Program-made: the position numbers and the translations under genes
Assembly (NCBI GenBank): GCA_030611765.1
Contig: JAUWPE010000010.1
Location: 1 to 39,235 of the forward strand
Length of the DNA: 39,235 nt
Direction: 5' to 3'
DNA from: Candidatus Cloacimonadota bacterium
Lineage (GTDB): Bacteria; Cloacimonadota; Cloacimonadia; JGIOTU-2
Notes under the pieces: model-generated
What the model saw: only the letters and a program-made list of their open reading frames with translations
Database searches by the model: none
What the model was told of the DNA's origin: nothing
Shown: positions 7,526-15,899 of the stretch, one piece after another
Layout: each line of letters begins with the position of its first letter
Position numbering within the stretch: position 1 is the first letter of the stretch

Positions 7526-9907
7526 TTATAAAAGCGAAATGGGGTCGATGTCAATCTGCATTTTTATGTAGTTTGGAATTTTTACATTACTCTGTAACCA
7601 TTTAATAAAGCGGTTAATATTTTGTTGATGTTCAGCTTTTATCAATATATGATAACGATACTGTTTTCTAATTTTGCTTATAGGTGCAGGTGTCGGGCTG
7701 AGAATAATAAGTTTATCTTTTTGGGGATACCTAGCGATCTTATTTCTAATCCCGTCCATATATGAGCGAAGCCGATCTTCATTATTAAGCAGAAACAATA
7801 TTCGGGCAAGTTTGGTAAATGGAGGATAGTGAAGCTCCTGCCTGAGGTGAAGTTCATGTTCATAGAAACCTATAAAGTTCTGTTTCTGGGCATATTGAAT
7901 GCTGTAGTGTTTGGGATTAAAGGTTTGAACGATCACCTCACCCCCTTTTTCACTACGTCCTGCTCGCCCTGCAACCTGAATGATATGCTGAAAATTTCGC
8001 TCCGATGCTCTGAAATCAGGAAGATTGAGATTTACATCTGCCGAAACGATGCCGACTAAAGTTATGTTCGGAAAATCAAGCCCCTTGATGATCATTTGTG
8101 TGCCAAGCAGAATATCGATGTAGCCATTCCGAACTTGATCAAAAATATTCTGAAAACTGTTCTTTTTCGTTGTAGTATCTGTATCCATTCGAGCAATTCT
8201 TGCAGTCGGGAAAAGGAATTGCAGGTTCTGCTCGATCTTCTCGGTGCCGGGTGAGCCAAAATTAAAGATATAACCTCCGCATTCAGGGCAAGTGCGTGGC
8301 ATGGAGCGTTCATATCCACAGTAATGACACATAATTTTTTTATTTCGGGAATGATAGGTCATGCTGATATTACAATCCCTACACTGAAGCACATGACCGC
8401 ATTTTACGCACTGCACATAGGAAGCATACCCTCTGCGATTTTGAAAGAGTAGGATCTGCTCCTTTTTATTGAGCCGATCTTCGATCTTATCTTTGAGAAT
8501 TTTAGAAAAAATCTCTGTGTGATCTTCCTCCTGCCGCATATCAACTATTGTTAGATTAGGAAGTATCTGATTCTTCACCCTTTTGCTCATTGTAAGAAGA
8601 GAATATTTTTTATTTTGAGTATTATAGTAGGATTCAAGATAAGGAGTTGCGGTTCCCAGAAGTACAACGGCATTATTTATTTTTCCTCTAAGAACTGCCA
8701 TATCACGCGCGTTATAAAGAGGTGGTCGCTCATTCTGTTTGTAGGTGTTTTCGTGTTCTTCATCAACAATAATAAGCCCAAGATTTTCAAGCGGAGCAAA
8801 GAGCGCGCTTCTTGGTCCGATAGCTATCTTTCTATCACCTTTTTTCAGAAGGTTCCAGTAATGCAAACGCTCTCTGTCACTGAGCTTGCTGTGCAGAACC
8901 GCAATGATTTCACCAAAGTGGGAATATAATCTCTCCACTGTCTGTGGAGTTAGTGAGATTTCCGGTATGAGAAGTATCGCTGTTTTCCCATAAGAAAGAG
9001 CTTTTTTCATTGCACGAATATAGACTTCGGTTTTACCGCTCGAGGTTACACCATGAAGAAGGAAAGTGTGAAAATTATGCTCATCTATCTGGGCTTCTAA
9101 TTTTTTCAAAACCTCAGTTTGTTCTTCTGTAAGCTCGAAAGTAAAAGGTTTGCGCTGCACAATATGTGAAAAAATATCCGGATGTATTTCTTTCTTATAA
9201 ATCTCAATGAGATTTTTCTCTTTTAGTTTATTAATGATGCTGTAAGAAAATTTTTTTGAAATGTCTGCCATGAAGATCGGTTCTGAATGACTTTGTAGAG
9301 AATTCCAAAGTTCTTGCTGCTTGGGACTGAGAGATTCTTCAGATAAGTCTGAAATGAGCTTAATGCAGTTCACGACTTTTTTCTGAATTTTTCTCTTATA
9401 ATGACGCTCAATCTCGATAAATCCACGTTCCTCCATTTCGAGGAGATTTTTATAAAGAGGTGAAATTTTTGATTTTTTCAAATCTTCTATCGTACAGGCA
9501 TCACCATTTTTCTCAATATATTTGATGATTTTCAAGAAGTTTTTGTTTTCAGATTCAGTACTCTTCAGTACAATTTTTTGAATTGTATTTACATTTATGC
9601 CTGCAGGCAGCATTGCTTTGAAGACAAGTCCGATGGGGCAATGGTAATACTTTGAAATCCACTTTGCAAAGGTGAAAAGCTCTTTATTGATCAGAGGTTT
9701 CTCGTCTATAATTTCATGAATTTCTTTTATCTTGGCTTCATCATAAGCAGGTTTCTCGGGCAATCCAATAATGATCCCTGTCTGAATTCGGTAATTAAAA
9801 TCCACAATCACGCGCTGCCCGATTTTAGGTGAAACATTCTTCGGATAGGAATAAGTAAATGTTTCCTGAATATTAATTGGCAAAGCAACTTCGATATAAT
9901 TTTTCAT
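7526..9907 (-). CDS. priA: Primosomal replication-restart helicase PriA
   Basis: 793 residues, normal for PriA, the 3'-to-5' superfamily 2 helicase that reloads the replisome at collapsed forks. The N-terminal third is the DNA-binding region. The helicase core has a Walker A GVTSSGKTEV, a DEEH Walker B (IIVDEEHENTYK), and GTATP and QVAGRAGRSEKGGE motifs further on. Between the helicase lobes is the zinc-binding insert with paired cysteines (CVKCGHVLQCRDC, CHYCGYERSMPRTCPECGG), which can coordinate two zinc ions. ATG 9907 begins MKNYIEVALP, as in the family. It is transcribed divergently from yraN with only 41 nt between the starts, so the two share a very short control region. Confidence 0.97.
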   Translation of the reverse strand: MKNYIEVALPINIQETFTYSYPKNVSPKIGQRVIVDFNYRIQTGIIIGLPEKPAYDEAKIKEIHEIIDEKPLINKELFTFAKWISKYYHCPIGLVFKAMLPAGINVNTIQKIVLKSTESENKNFLKIIKYIEKNGDACTIEDLKKSKISPLYKNLLEMEERGFIEIERHYKRKIQKKVVNCIKLISDLSEESLSPKQQELWNSLQSHSEPIFMADISKKFSYSIINKLKEKNLIEIYKKEIHPDIFSHIVQRKPFTFELTEEQTEVLKKLEAQIDEHNFHTFLLHGVTSSGKTEVYIRAMKKALSYGKTAILLIPEISLTPQTVERLYSHFGEIIAVLHSKLSDRERLHYWNLLKKGDRKIAIGPRSALFAPLENLGLIIVDEEHENTYKQNERPPLYNARDMAVLRGKINNAVVLLGTATPYLESYYNTQNKKYSLLTMSKRVKNQILPNLTIVDMRQEEDHTEIFSKILKDKIEDRLNKKEQILLFQNRRGYASYVQCVKCGHVLQCRDCNISMTYHSRNKKIMCHYCGYERSMPRTCPECGGYIFNFGSPGTEKIEQNLQFLFPTARIARMDTDTTTKKNSFQNIFDQVRNGYIDILLGTQMIIKGLDFPNITLVGIVSADVNLNLPDFRASERNFQHIIQVAGRAGRSEKGGEVIVQTFNPKHYSIQYAQKQNFIGFYEHELHLRQELHYPPFTKLARILFLLNNEDRLRSYMDGIRNKIARYPQKDKLIILSPTPAPISKIRKQYRYHILIKAEHQQNINRFIKWLQSNVKIPNYIKMQIDIDPISLL

Positions 9908-9948
9908 AATTTATTTACAGAAAATTTTATTTTAAAAATTTTTGATTC

Positions 9949-10314
9949 ATGAATAAATCCTTTGCAACATTTGGCGAAGACACGGCAGCTCAGTTGCTTA
10001 CGAACAATGGCTACACCATTGTAGATCGGAATTATCACTCGCCGTATGGTGAAATTGATATTATCTGTAGCCTGGATGGAGAGCTCATTTTCGTGGAAGT
10101 CAAGGCACGAAGAACACACTCCTTTGGAGAACCATTGGAAGCTGTCACTGAGATCAAAAGACAAAAGATCATTAAAACTGCCTACCATTATCTCGCAAAA
10201 AAAGACATCGAAATGCCTGTTAGATTTGACATTATTACGCTTGACTATAACAAAAATTCAAAAGATTATTCTTTACGGCACATCAAAAATGCATTTCTTG
10301 GAGAGGACTACTAA
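9949..10314 (+). CDS. YraN/UPF0102 endonuclease-like protein
   Basis: 121 residues, typical for the family. The core is the PD-(D/E)xK-like signature GEIDIICSLDGELIFVEVKAR, with the N-terminal FGEDTAAQLL and NYHSPYGEID segments conserved. YraN proteins resemble Holliday-junction resolvases and restriction enzymes by fold, but their biochemical role is unsettled. It is the only plus-strand gene between 4.2 and 22.6 kb, divergent from priA and convergent with the GWxTD gene, whose end is 6 nt away. ATG 9949 has no clear Shine-Dalgarno sequence. Possible involvement in DNA repair is inferred from the fold and the replication neighbours. Confidence 0.92.
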   Translation: MNKSFATFGEDTAAQLLTNNGYTIVDRNYHSPYGEIDIICSLDGELIFVEVKARRTHSFGEPLEAVTEIKRQKIIKTAYHYLAKKDIEMPVRFDIITLDYNKNSKDYSLRHIKNAFLGEDY

Positions 10315-10320
10315 GAATTA

Positions 10321-11655
10321 CTATTGCAACTCATTTTTATCAAAGTAGGGTCCTAAATAATCTTGCCAGTTCGGATCACCGAACTCAAATTCATCATTTT
10401 CGACATAGACCAGTTTATAATTTCCCATTTTGGTGAAATCCACAAATATATAGATACGCTTTCCGCCAATATAATATTTCCAGATGATGTAGGGTTTTGC
10501 ATGATATTCGTAGCTTTTATCAATAATTTCTTCGGGCTTGCCCCGGCGTATGTAAATTCTACCTCTGTCGGATTTCCAGCCGTCGCCAAGGTAGGAAAAA
10601 TTTCTGTTTGTATAATTTATACGGCGAATGATTTCTTCTTTATATTCATTTTGTTCGGTTTTTGGATTTGGATCATTCTGCTCCCAAAACCGCTTGAGAA
10701 ATTCAACACGTCCTTCATCATCCAGGTGATTAAAAACATTCTCTTCATAGTTCGTCAGAAAATATTTGGCGTAGCGATATTCCTTATCAATTTCAGCTTT
10801 TGAAATGCTTTCTTTGGTCTCTTGAATGAAAATTAATTCTTTTCGTGATGCAATCGGTTCGTCAGAATTATCTTTTGAGTAAAGATTCAGGGATAGAGTA
10901 TAAGTTCCACTCTCCCATTGGGATATAGGTATCCAGTTCCAGAATGGGCTTATCGAATTGGTAGATGAAAACTCTTTTTCTTCATTATACGCAGTGTTTT
11001 GGTCTTTATTTTGAACGGTTAAAATCCAATTACCTTCCAGTGGCTTTTCTTCAGTTAACACATTTCGAAAAACCTCAAAATAATATGTGAAGCCCTCATC
11101 CTTAGCATGATCAAAAAGATGATTCGGGTTCACAAGGAATAGGACATTATCTCGTTTGAAATCTTGGAAACTTGAGGTTGAGTCGCTCTGATGAAAAGAG
11201 CTTATCTCTATATCACTCAAATTCATATGAGAAAATTCAAGGGTATGAAATGTTTTTTCCCAGGTTAAGCTTTCTTTGTTAACCCTATCTTGAATGTCAA
11301 TCGAGAATTTGTATAAGCCGGGAGTGACAGTTGCTTTCATCTTATCAATGAAAAATTCATCATGGTAAATAGAGGTTTTATCCAGATCGACTTTGATTTG
11401 CCTGATAAAATCTTTGTGATATAATTCTTGCCCGTCAACATCATAAATGTTGAAATTTACCAGAAGCTGAGCGATGAGGATATTATCTCTTGCCGTAAAA
11501 TCAAGGTCCGAATCAAAAACATTGTAGGTTATCTCAAAAGTTGTATTCTCATTTTCAGATGGAAAACGGTTGCAGTCAAAATACACATTCAGTTCTGCGA
11601 TGAGAAAGATCGGAATGAACACAAGTATAAGCGTAAATAACAATTTATTTTTCAT
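10321..11655 (-). CDS. GWxTD domain-containing secreted protein
   Basis: 444 residues with a signal peptide (MKNKLLFTLILVFIPIFLIAE). The first ~270 residues are beta-rich, Ig-like domains. From about residue 280 there is a helical part leading to the hallmark region FLKRFWEQNDPNP...NFSYLGDGWKSDRGRIYIRRGKPEEI. This is the GWxTD motif (here GWKSD) that names a family found in Cloacimonadota, Marinimicrobia, Acidobacteria and relatives. Its function is unknown; export to the periplasm or outer surface is likely. Its ATG overlaps the end of dnaE by 11 nt, so it is translated from the dnaE transcript. The coupling of an envelope protein to the replicative polymerase is odd and probably only historical. 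Confidence 0.88.
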   Translation of the reverse strand: MKNKLLFTLILVFIPIFLIAELNVYFDCNRFPSENENTTFEITYNVFDSDLDFTARDNILIAQLLVNFNIYDVDGQELYHKDFIRQIKVDLDKTSIYHDEFFIDKMKATVTPGLYKFSIDIQDRVNKESLTWEKTFHTLEFSHMNLSDIEISSFHQSDSTSSFQDFKRDNVLFLVNPNHLFDHAKDEGFTYYFEVFRNVLTEEKPLEGNWILTVQNKDQNTAYNEEKEFSSTNSISPFWNWIPISQWESGTYTLSLNLYSKDNSDEPIASRKELIFIQETKESISKAEIDKEYRYAKYFLTNYEENVFNHLDDEGRVEFLKRFWEQNDPNPKTEQNEYKEEIIRRINYTNRNFSYLGDGWKSDRGRIYIRRGKPEEIIDKSYEYHAKPYIIWKYYIGGKRIYIFVDFTKMGNYKLVYVENDEFEFGDPNWQDYLGPYFDKNELQ

Positions 11656-14600
11656 TGAAGTTCACCTTCATATTTTCTATAAAGTGTCCATTATTCTGCA
11701 AATATCTGTAAAGGTTTTTATGCGGATAGATCCTATAACGTTGGGATTCTATCTTGAGGGTGCCGAAAAGTTTTGTTCGGACATTGAACACAACCCGAAA
11801 ATTTCCAGGGTGAGTAAGAATCTGTTCTTCCACGAAATGCTTCAAGTCCTTTTCCGAGTATTGAGCTTCATCTATTTCAAAGGAAATAATTCCTGATATA
11901 TCTTTTTGCCAATCCTCTTCGAGTATGATCTGATCTGCAACAACAGAGAGCCGGTCCTGGTTCTCTCTTACTTTTGAAGATAGTTTTCCGATGACATAAA
12001 TAATATCTTTTTCATTTATGAGATCACCGAATTTTGTATATTCATTAGAGAAAAGAACTACTTCGAATTTGCCGTGCAAATCTTCACAAGAGACGAAAGC
12101 CATGGTTCTTTTCTTTTTATCTTTGATCAATTTTATCTCGTCCACAATACCGATTATTCTAACCTCTTGATTGCGCAATTCGTCGCGGTTGCCGCTTTTT
12201 ACAAGTTTCTTGTACTGTTTGGTGTTAAGATTAGTAAGGGTTTGAATATCCTTTTCATAGGATGTGAGAGGATGTCCTGAAATGTAGAAACCTAATAGAT
12301 CTTTTTCGAGATCAAGACGCCTGCCGAATTCCCATTCTTTTTTATCTGGAAGCAGAGGATATAAATCCTGATCATTTGCCTGCATGGATGCAAAGAGTGA
12401 AGATTGTCCTTTTTGGCGTTCACGCATTTTCTGTGAACCGAATTCCAGTGCGGTTTCCACGACAGTGTAGAGTTGGGCTCTGTTTCCATCAAGATTATCC
12501 AGAGCACCTGCACCGATAAGACTTTCCAGTGCAGTTTTATTAAGCTGATTTGCATCGACTTCTTCGCATAATTCGAAAATATTCTTAAAGGGTGGATGTT
12601 TTTTTCGTGTTTCAACGATCGCACGGATTGCATTTTCTCCCAGACTTTTGATCGCTTTCAAACCAAAAATTATCTTACCGTCTTTTACTGTGAAATTATA
12701 GTCACTGATGTTCACGTTTGGATGAAGCACTTCTATGTTCATTTTATGACATACTTCGATGAGACGGGCGATCTTTGCAGTATCATTTTCTACGGTCATC
12801 AAAGCTGCCATAAATTCTGCGGTGTAATGGGTTTTCAAATAAGCGGTTTGGTACGAAATTATACTGTAGGCAACACTGTGGGATTTATTGAAACCGTACC
12901 TGCCAAAGGTTTCAATACGCTCGAATATCTCGATAGCTTTTTCTCTGGATATGCCGTTTTTCACTGCACCTTCGATGAAAAGAGGGCGGTATTTATCCAT
13001 TAGTGATTTGTCTTTCTTGCCCATTGCTTTTCGTAGGACATCGGCTTCGCTCAGAGAAAATCCGGCTAATGTATGTGCGATTTGAATTACCTGCTCCTGG
13101 AAGACGATCACACCATAAGTTGTACGCAGAATGTCCTCGAGCATTGGATCCAGATAATCGACCTTTTCCTCATTATTTTTTCTGCGGATATAGACTTCAT
13201 GCATGCCACTATCCAGAGTGCCGGGACGGTACAGCGCATTGCATATAGCAAGATCTTCGATGGAATTTGGCTTGATACGTTTGAGAATTCCTCTCATTCC
13301 CGAGCTTTCAAACTGGAATACACCATCGGTTTCTGCGGTATGAAAGAGTTTGTAGGTTTCGGTATCATGCAGGTTGATCTCATCTATTTCGAGTTCTATG
13401 CCATGATGTTTCTTGATGAGCTGCAGGGCTTTTTCTATGATGGTAAGGTTTTTTAATCCCAGACAATCAATTTTCAATAAACCCAGTTTTTCGAGACATT
13501 TCCCATCATACTGGGTTATGATGGTCTTATCTTTTGGGCTTATTGCAAGGGGAATATGATTGGTGAGATTATCCGGTGCGATCACCACACCTGCAGCATG
13601 CACTCCTATATGTCTCGGTAATCCTTCGAGAGTTTTGGAATATTCCCAAAGCTCTTTATATTCATCTTTTGAGTTGACCAGTTCACGTAATTTTTCATTC
13701 TGCTCATATGCGCTTTCAAGATATACATCCGGTCCTACGGGTATTAGCTTTGCAATTGTATCGACTTCATAAAGAGGAATGCTCATTGCCCTGCCAACAT
13801 CACGGATAACCATTTTTGCACCAAGACTTCCAAGAGTACCGATCTGGCTGACGTTTTCCCGGCCATATTTCTTTACGATATATTCGAGCACTTTTGGACG
13901 GGTTTCATTAGAAAAATCAGTGTCAATGTCCGGCATGCTGACTCGTGCAGGATTGAGGAAGCGCTCAAAGAAAAGATTGTATCTGATGGGATCGACCCTT
14001 GTGATATCAATTAGATATGCAATTATACTTCCAGCACCGGAACCTCTGCCCGGACCGACAGTGACATTCATTTCCCGGGCTGACTTGATAATGTCCCACA
14101 CTATTAGAAAATAGCTCACGAATTCCATTTCTTTTATTACTGCAAGCTCATGTTCGATGCGATCTTTTATTTCGTCGGTGAGCTCGTCATATTTATTCTC
14201 AACCCCTTCATACACCAGTTTTCTCAAAAATTCATAATCGTCCGAATATCCTTCAGGAAGAGAGAAATTCGGGAAAAGAAAGCCCTCATAATCAAGTTCG
14301 AGATTGCATTTATCTGCAACTTTCAAAGTGTTCTCTATTGCTTCCGGAATATCACTGAAAAGATGCTTCATTTCATTTGGACTACGGAAATAGATTTGAT
14401 CCGTGGTGAATTTCATACGATTGGTGTCTTCAAGAATTTTACCTGTTTGAATACAGAGCAACACATCCTGTGCCTTGGCATCGATTTTTTTTATGAAATG
14501 ACAATCATTTGTCGCCACCAAAGGTGCGCCGGTTTTTTTGGATAGCTTCTTGAGTCCGTCGATCAGCTCCTCTTCTTTATCTAATCCCAACCGCATGACT

Positions 14601-15115
14601 TCAAGGTAGAAATTATCCTTTCCGAAGATCTTCTGATACTCTTCAACAGCTTTAACCGCTTTATCATATTTTTTTTGAAGAAGCATCTGAGATACTTCAC
14701 CCTGCATGCAGCCGCTGAGACCGATAAGCCCCTCAGAATATTTTGTGAGCAGGTTTTTATCAATTCGGGGTTTGTAGTAATACCCTTTGATAAAGGCAAT
14801 ACTCGAAAGTTTCATAAGGTTATGATAACCTGTTTGATCTTTCGTAAGTAGTGTGATATGATGACGGGGATTTTGCTTATCCTTTTCAGATAAAATGCTG
14901 CCGTTGATGATGTATCCTTCCATCCCGATAATAGGTTTGATATGATGAGCTTTTGCAGTTTTATAAAAATCTATCGCCCCATACATATTACCGTGATCGG
15001 TCATCGCGATTGCTGGCATTTGCCACTCGGAAGCCAGCCCCATAAGGTCGGAGATTCGGCTTGCACCGTCTAAAAGACTGTACTGAGTGTGGTTGTGAAG
15101 ATGGACAAAGGACAC
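11645..15115 (-). CDS. dnaE: DNA polymerase III alpha subunit (DnaE1 type)
   Basis: 1156 residues: the replicative polymerase. The N-terminal PHP domain (1-~210) keeps all nine expected metal ligands: H7, H9, D40, H41, E66, H85/86, C136 and the ND-C-H pair near 205. E. coli DnaE has lost several of these. The catalytic aspartates are in MPDIDTDF, and GPGRGSGAGSIIAYL marks the palm. The C-terminal OB fold (VRIIGIVDEIKLIKDKKKR) is present. The start is GTG 15115: AAGGAG lies 5 nt upstream, and the overlapping ATG is out of frame. It is preceded by the rpmA terminator and overlaps the GWxTD gene downstream. No epsilon (dnaQ) gene lies in the window. Confidence 0.97.
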   Translation of the reverse strand: MSFVHLHNHTQYSLLDGASRISDLMGLASEWQMPAIAMTDHGNMYGAIDFYKTAKAHHIKPIIGMEGYIINGSILSEKDKQNPRHHITLLTKDQTGYHNLMKLSSIAFIKGYYYKPRIDKNLLTKYSEGLIGLSGCMQGEVSQMLLQKKYDKAVKAVEEYQKIFGKDNFYLEVMRLGLDKEEELIDGLKKLSKKTGAPLVATNDCHFIKKIDAKAQDVLLCIQTGKILEDTNRMKFTTDQIYFRSPNEMKHLFSDIPEAIENTLKVADKCNLELDYEGFLFPNFSLPEGYSDDYEFLRKLVYEGVENKYDELTDEIKDRIEHELAVIKEMEFVSYFLIVWDIIKSAREMNVTVGPGRGSGAGSIIAYLIDITRVDPIRYNLFFERFLNPARVSMPDIDTDFSNETRPKVLEYIVKKYGRENVSQIGTLGSLGAKMVIRDVGRAMSIPLYEVDTIAKLIPVGPDVYLESAYEQNEKLRELVNSKDEYKELWEYSKTLEGLPRHIGVHAAGVVIAPDNLTNHIPLAISPKDKTIITQYDGKCLEKLGLLKIDCLGLKNLTIIEKALQLIKKHHGIELEIDEINLHDTETYKLFHTAETDGVFQFESSGMRGILKRIKPNSIEDLAICNALYRPGTLDSGMHEVYIRRKNNEEKVDYLDPMLEDILRTTYGVIVFQEQVIQIAHTLAGFSLSEADVLRKAMGKKDKSLMDKYRPLFIEGAVKNGISREKAIEIFERIETFGRYGFNKSHSVAYSIISYQTAYLKTHYTAEFMAALMTVENDTAKIARLIEVCHKMNIEVLHPNVNISDYNFTVKDGKIIFGLKAIKSLGENAIRAIVETRKKHPPFKNIFELCEEVDANQLNKTALESLIGAGALDNLDGNRAQLYTVVETALEFGSQKMRERQKGQSSLFASMQANDQDLYPLLPDKKEWEFGRRLDLEKDLLGFYISGHPLTSYEKDIQTLTNLNTKQYKKLVKSGNRDELRNQEVRIIGIVDEIKLIKDKKKRTMAFVSCEDLHGKFEVVLFSNEYTKFGDLINEKDIIYVIGKLSSKVRENQDRLSVVADQIILEEDWQKDISGIISFEIDEAQYSEKDLKHFVEEQILTHPGNFRVVFNVRTKLFGTLKIESQRYRIYPHKNLYRYLQNNGHFIENMKVNFNEK

Positions 15116-15150
15116 ATTTTCTCCTTAAAAATTTTGATTATTCACGCAGA

Positions 15151-15183
15151 TAAAAAAATGGCAGTCAAATATTTTCGACTGCC
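15151..15183 (-). terminator. Rho-independent terminator after rpmA
   Basis: A perfect 7-bp stem, GGCAGTC/GACTGCC, with a 10-nt loop lies at 15160-15183. On the minus strand it is followed by seven T residues (15158-15152). It sits 31 nt past the rpmA stop and separates the ribosomal-protein unit from dnaE. Confidence 0.88.
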
Positions 15184-15213
15184 GATGTAATTTTTATAGA
15201 ATTCTGAAAAGAC

Positions 15214-15498
15214 TCAGTTTGATTTTTCGTACACACTCACCTGACGGGTTCGTTTTCTTATAGTGCGAAAACCCGTGAATCGATAGGGCTCGAACTTAAC
15301 AAAACCATCGATGAGCGCATATATTGTATAATCATTACCGAGACCAACATTATTTCCGGGATGGATCTTTGTGCCTCTTTGACGAATGATGATATTTCCT
15401 TTTTCGACAAATTGACCGGCGTATTTCTTCACACCCAAATATTTGGGATTGCTATCTCTTCCATTTTGTGTACTGCCAACACCTTTTTTATGTGCCAT
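15214..15498 (-). CDS. rpmA: 50S ribosomal protein L27
   Basis: 94 residues. It begins [17 protein letters not shown] directly, without the cleaved N-terminal extension found in Firmicutes L27. The conserved core [11 protein letters not shown] and [16 protein letters not shown] is present. L27's N-terminal tail reaches the peptidyl-transferase centre of the large subunit. It lies 10 nt after rplU, the usual rplU-rpmA order, and a strong terminator follows. The C-terminal 15 residues are basic and a little longer than in E. coli. Confidence 0.97.
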   Translation of the reverse strand: MAHKKGVGSTQNGRDSNPKYLGVKKYAGQFVEKGNIIIRQRGTKIHPGNNVGLGNDYTIYALIDGFVKFEPYRFTGFRTIRKRTRQVSVYEKSN

Positions 15499-15508
15499 AA
15501 TAAATCCT

Positions 15509-15826
15509 TTAATTAATAATTATATCTTTAATTTTTATTTCAGTAAAATCCTGACGATGCCCTTGTTTACGGCTGTAGCTTTTACGTTTTTTTTTCTTGA
15601 AAACAATGATCTTTTTGGCTTTTCCATGACCAAGAACTTCCGCAACTACTTTGGCACCTTTTACGGCTGGTTTGCCAATGTGCGTCTTTTTGTCATCATC
15701 AAGAAGCAAAAGGGAATCGATCTCGATCTCAGAACCGATCTCTTTGTCTTCAAGATATGCCACATGAAGGACATCATCTTTTTGCACTTTGTGCTGCTGT
15801 CCTTTGAAATCTATTATTGCGTACAT
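15509..15826 (-). CDS. rplU: 50S ribosomal protein L21
   Basis: 105 residues from ATG 15826, the start being decided by AGGAG at 15833-15837 and by the family N-terminus [14 protein letters not shown]. The frame stays open upstream to 16219 inside rng, but that part is a shadow. Conserved features are the [15 protein letters not shown] region and the basic [23 protein letters not shown] tail region (quoted in part), which contacts 23S rRNA. It lies between rng and rpmA. An 8-bp hairpin stands in the 73-nt leader between the rng stop and this start, and could be a regulatory element. Confidence 0.95.
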   Translation of the reverse strand: MYAIIDFKGQQHKVQKDDVLHVAYLEDKEIGSEIEIDSLLLLDDDKKTHIGKPAVKGAKVVAEVLGHGKAKKIIVFKKKKRKSYSRKQGHRQDFTEIKIKDIIIN

Positions 15827-15848
15827 ATATGTCTCCTTATTATTAGGA

Positions 15849-15877
15849 ACTGCAAACTTCCAATGCACTTTTGCAGT
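15849..15877 (-). promoter_or_regulatory. Leader hairpin upstream of rplU (candidate r-protein autoregulatory RNA)
   Basis: On the minus strand, ACTGCAAA (15877-15870) pairs perfectly with TTTGCAGT (15856-15849) across a 13-nt loop. It lies 10 nt upstream of the AGGAG of rplU and 22 nt past the rng stop, with no T-run after it, so it is not a terminator. L21 leaders are known in other phyla; similarity to them was not tested. Confidence 0.45.
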
Positions 15878-15899
15878 GTCAAGTTTTATGAGATTTTCT

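Noticed and set aside
12596-14545. Several long plus-strand open frames opposite dnaE
   Set aside because: They are antisense shadows of dnaE. They lack ribosome binding sites and any plausible protein features.
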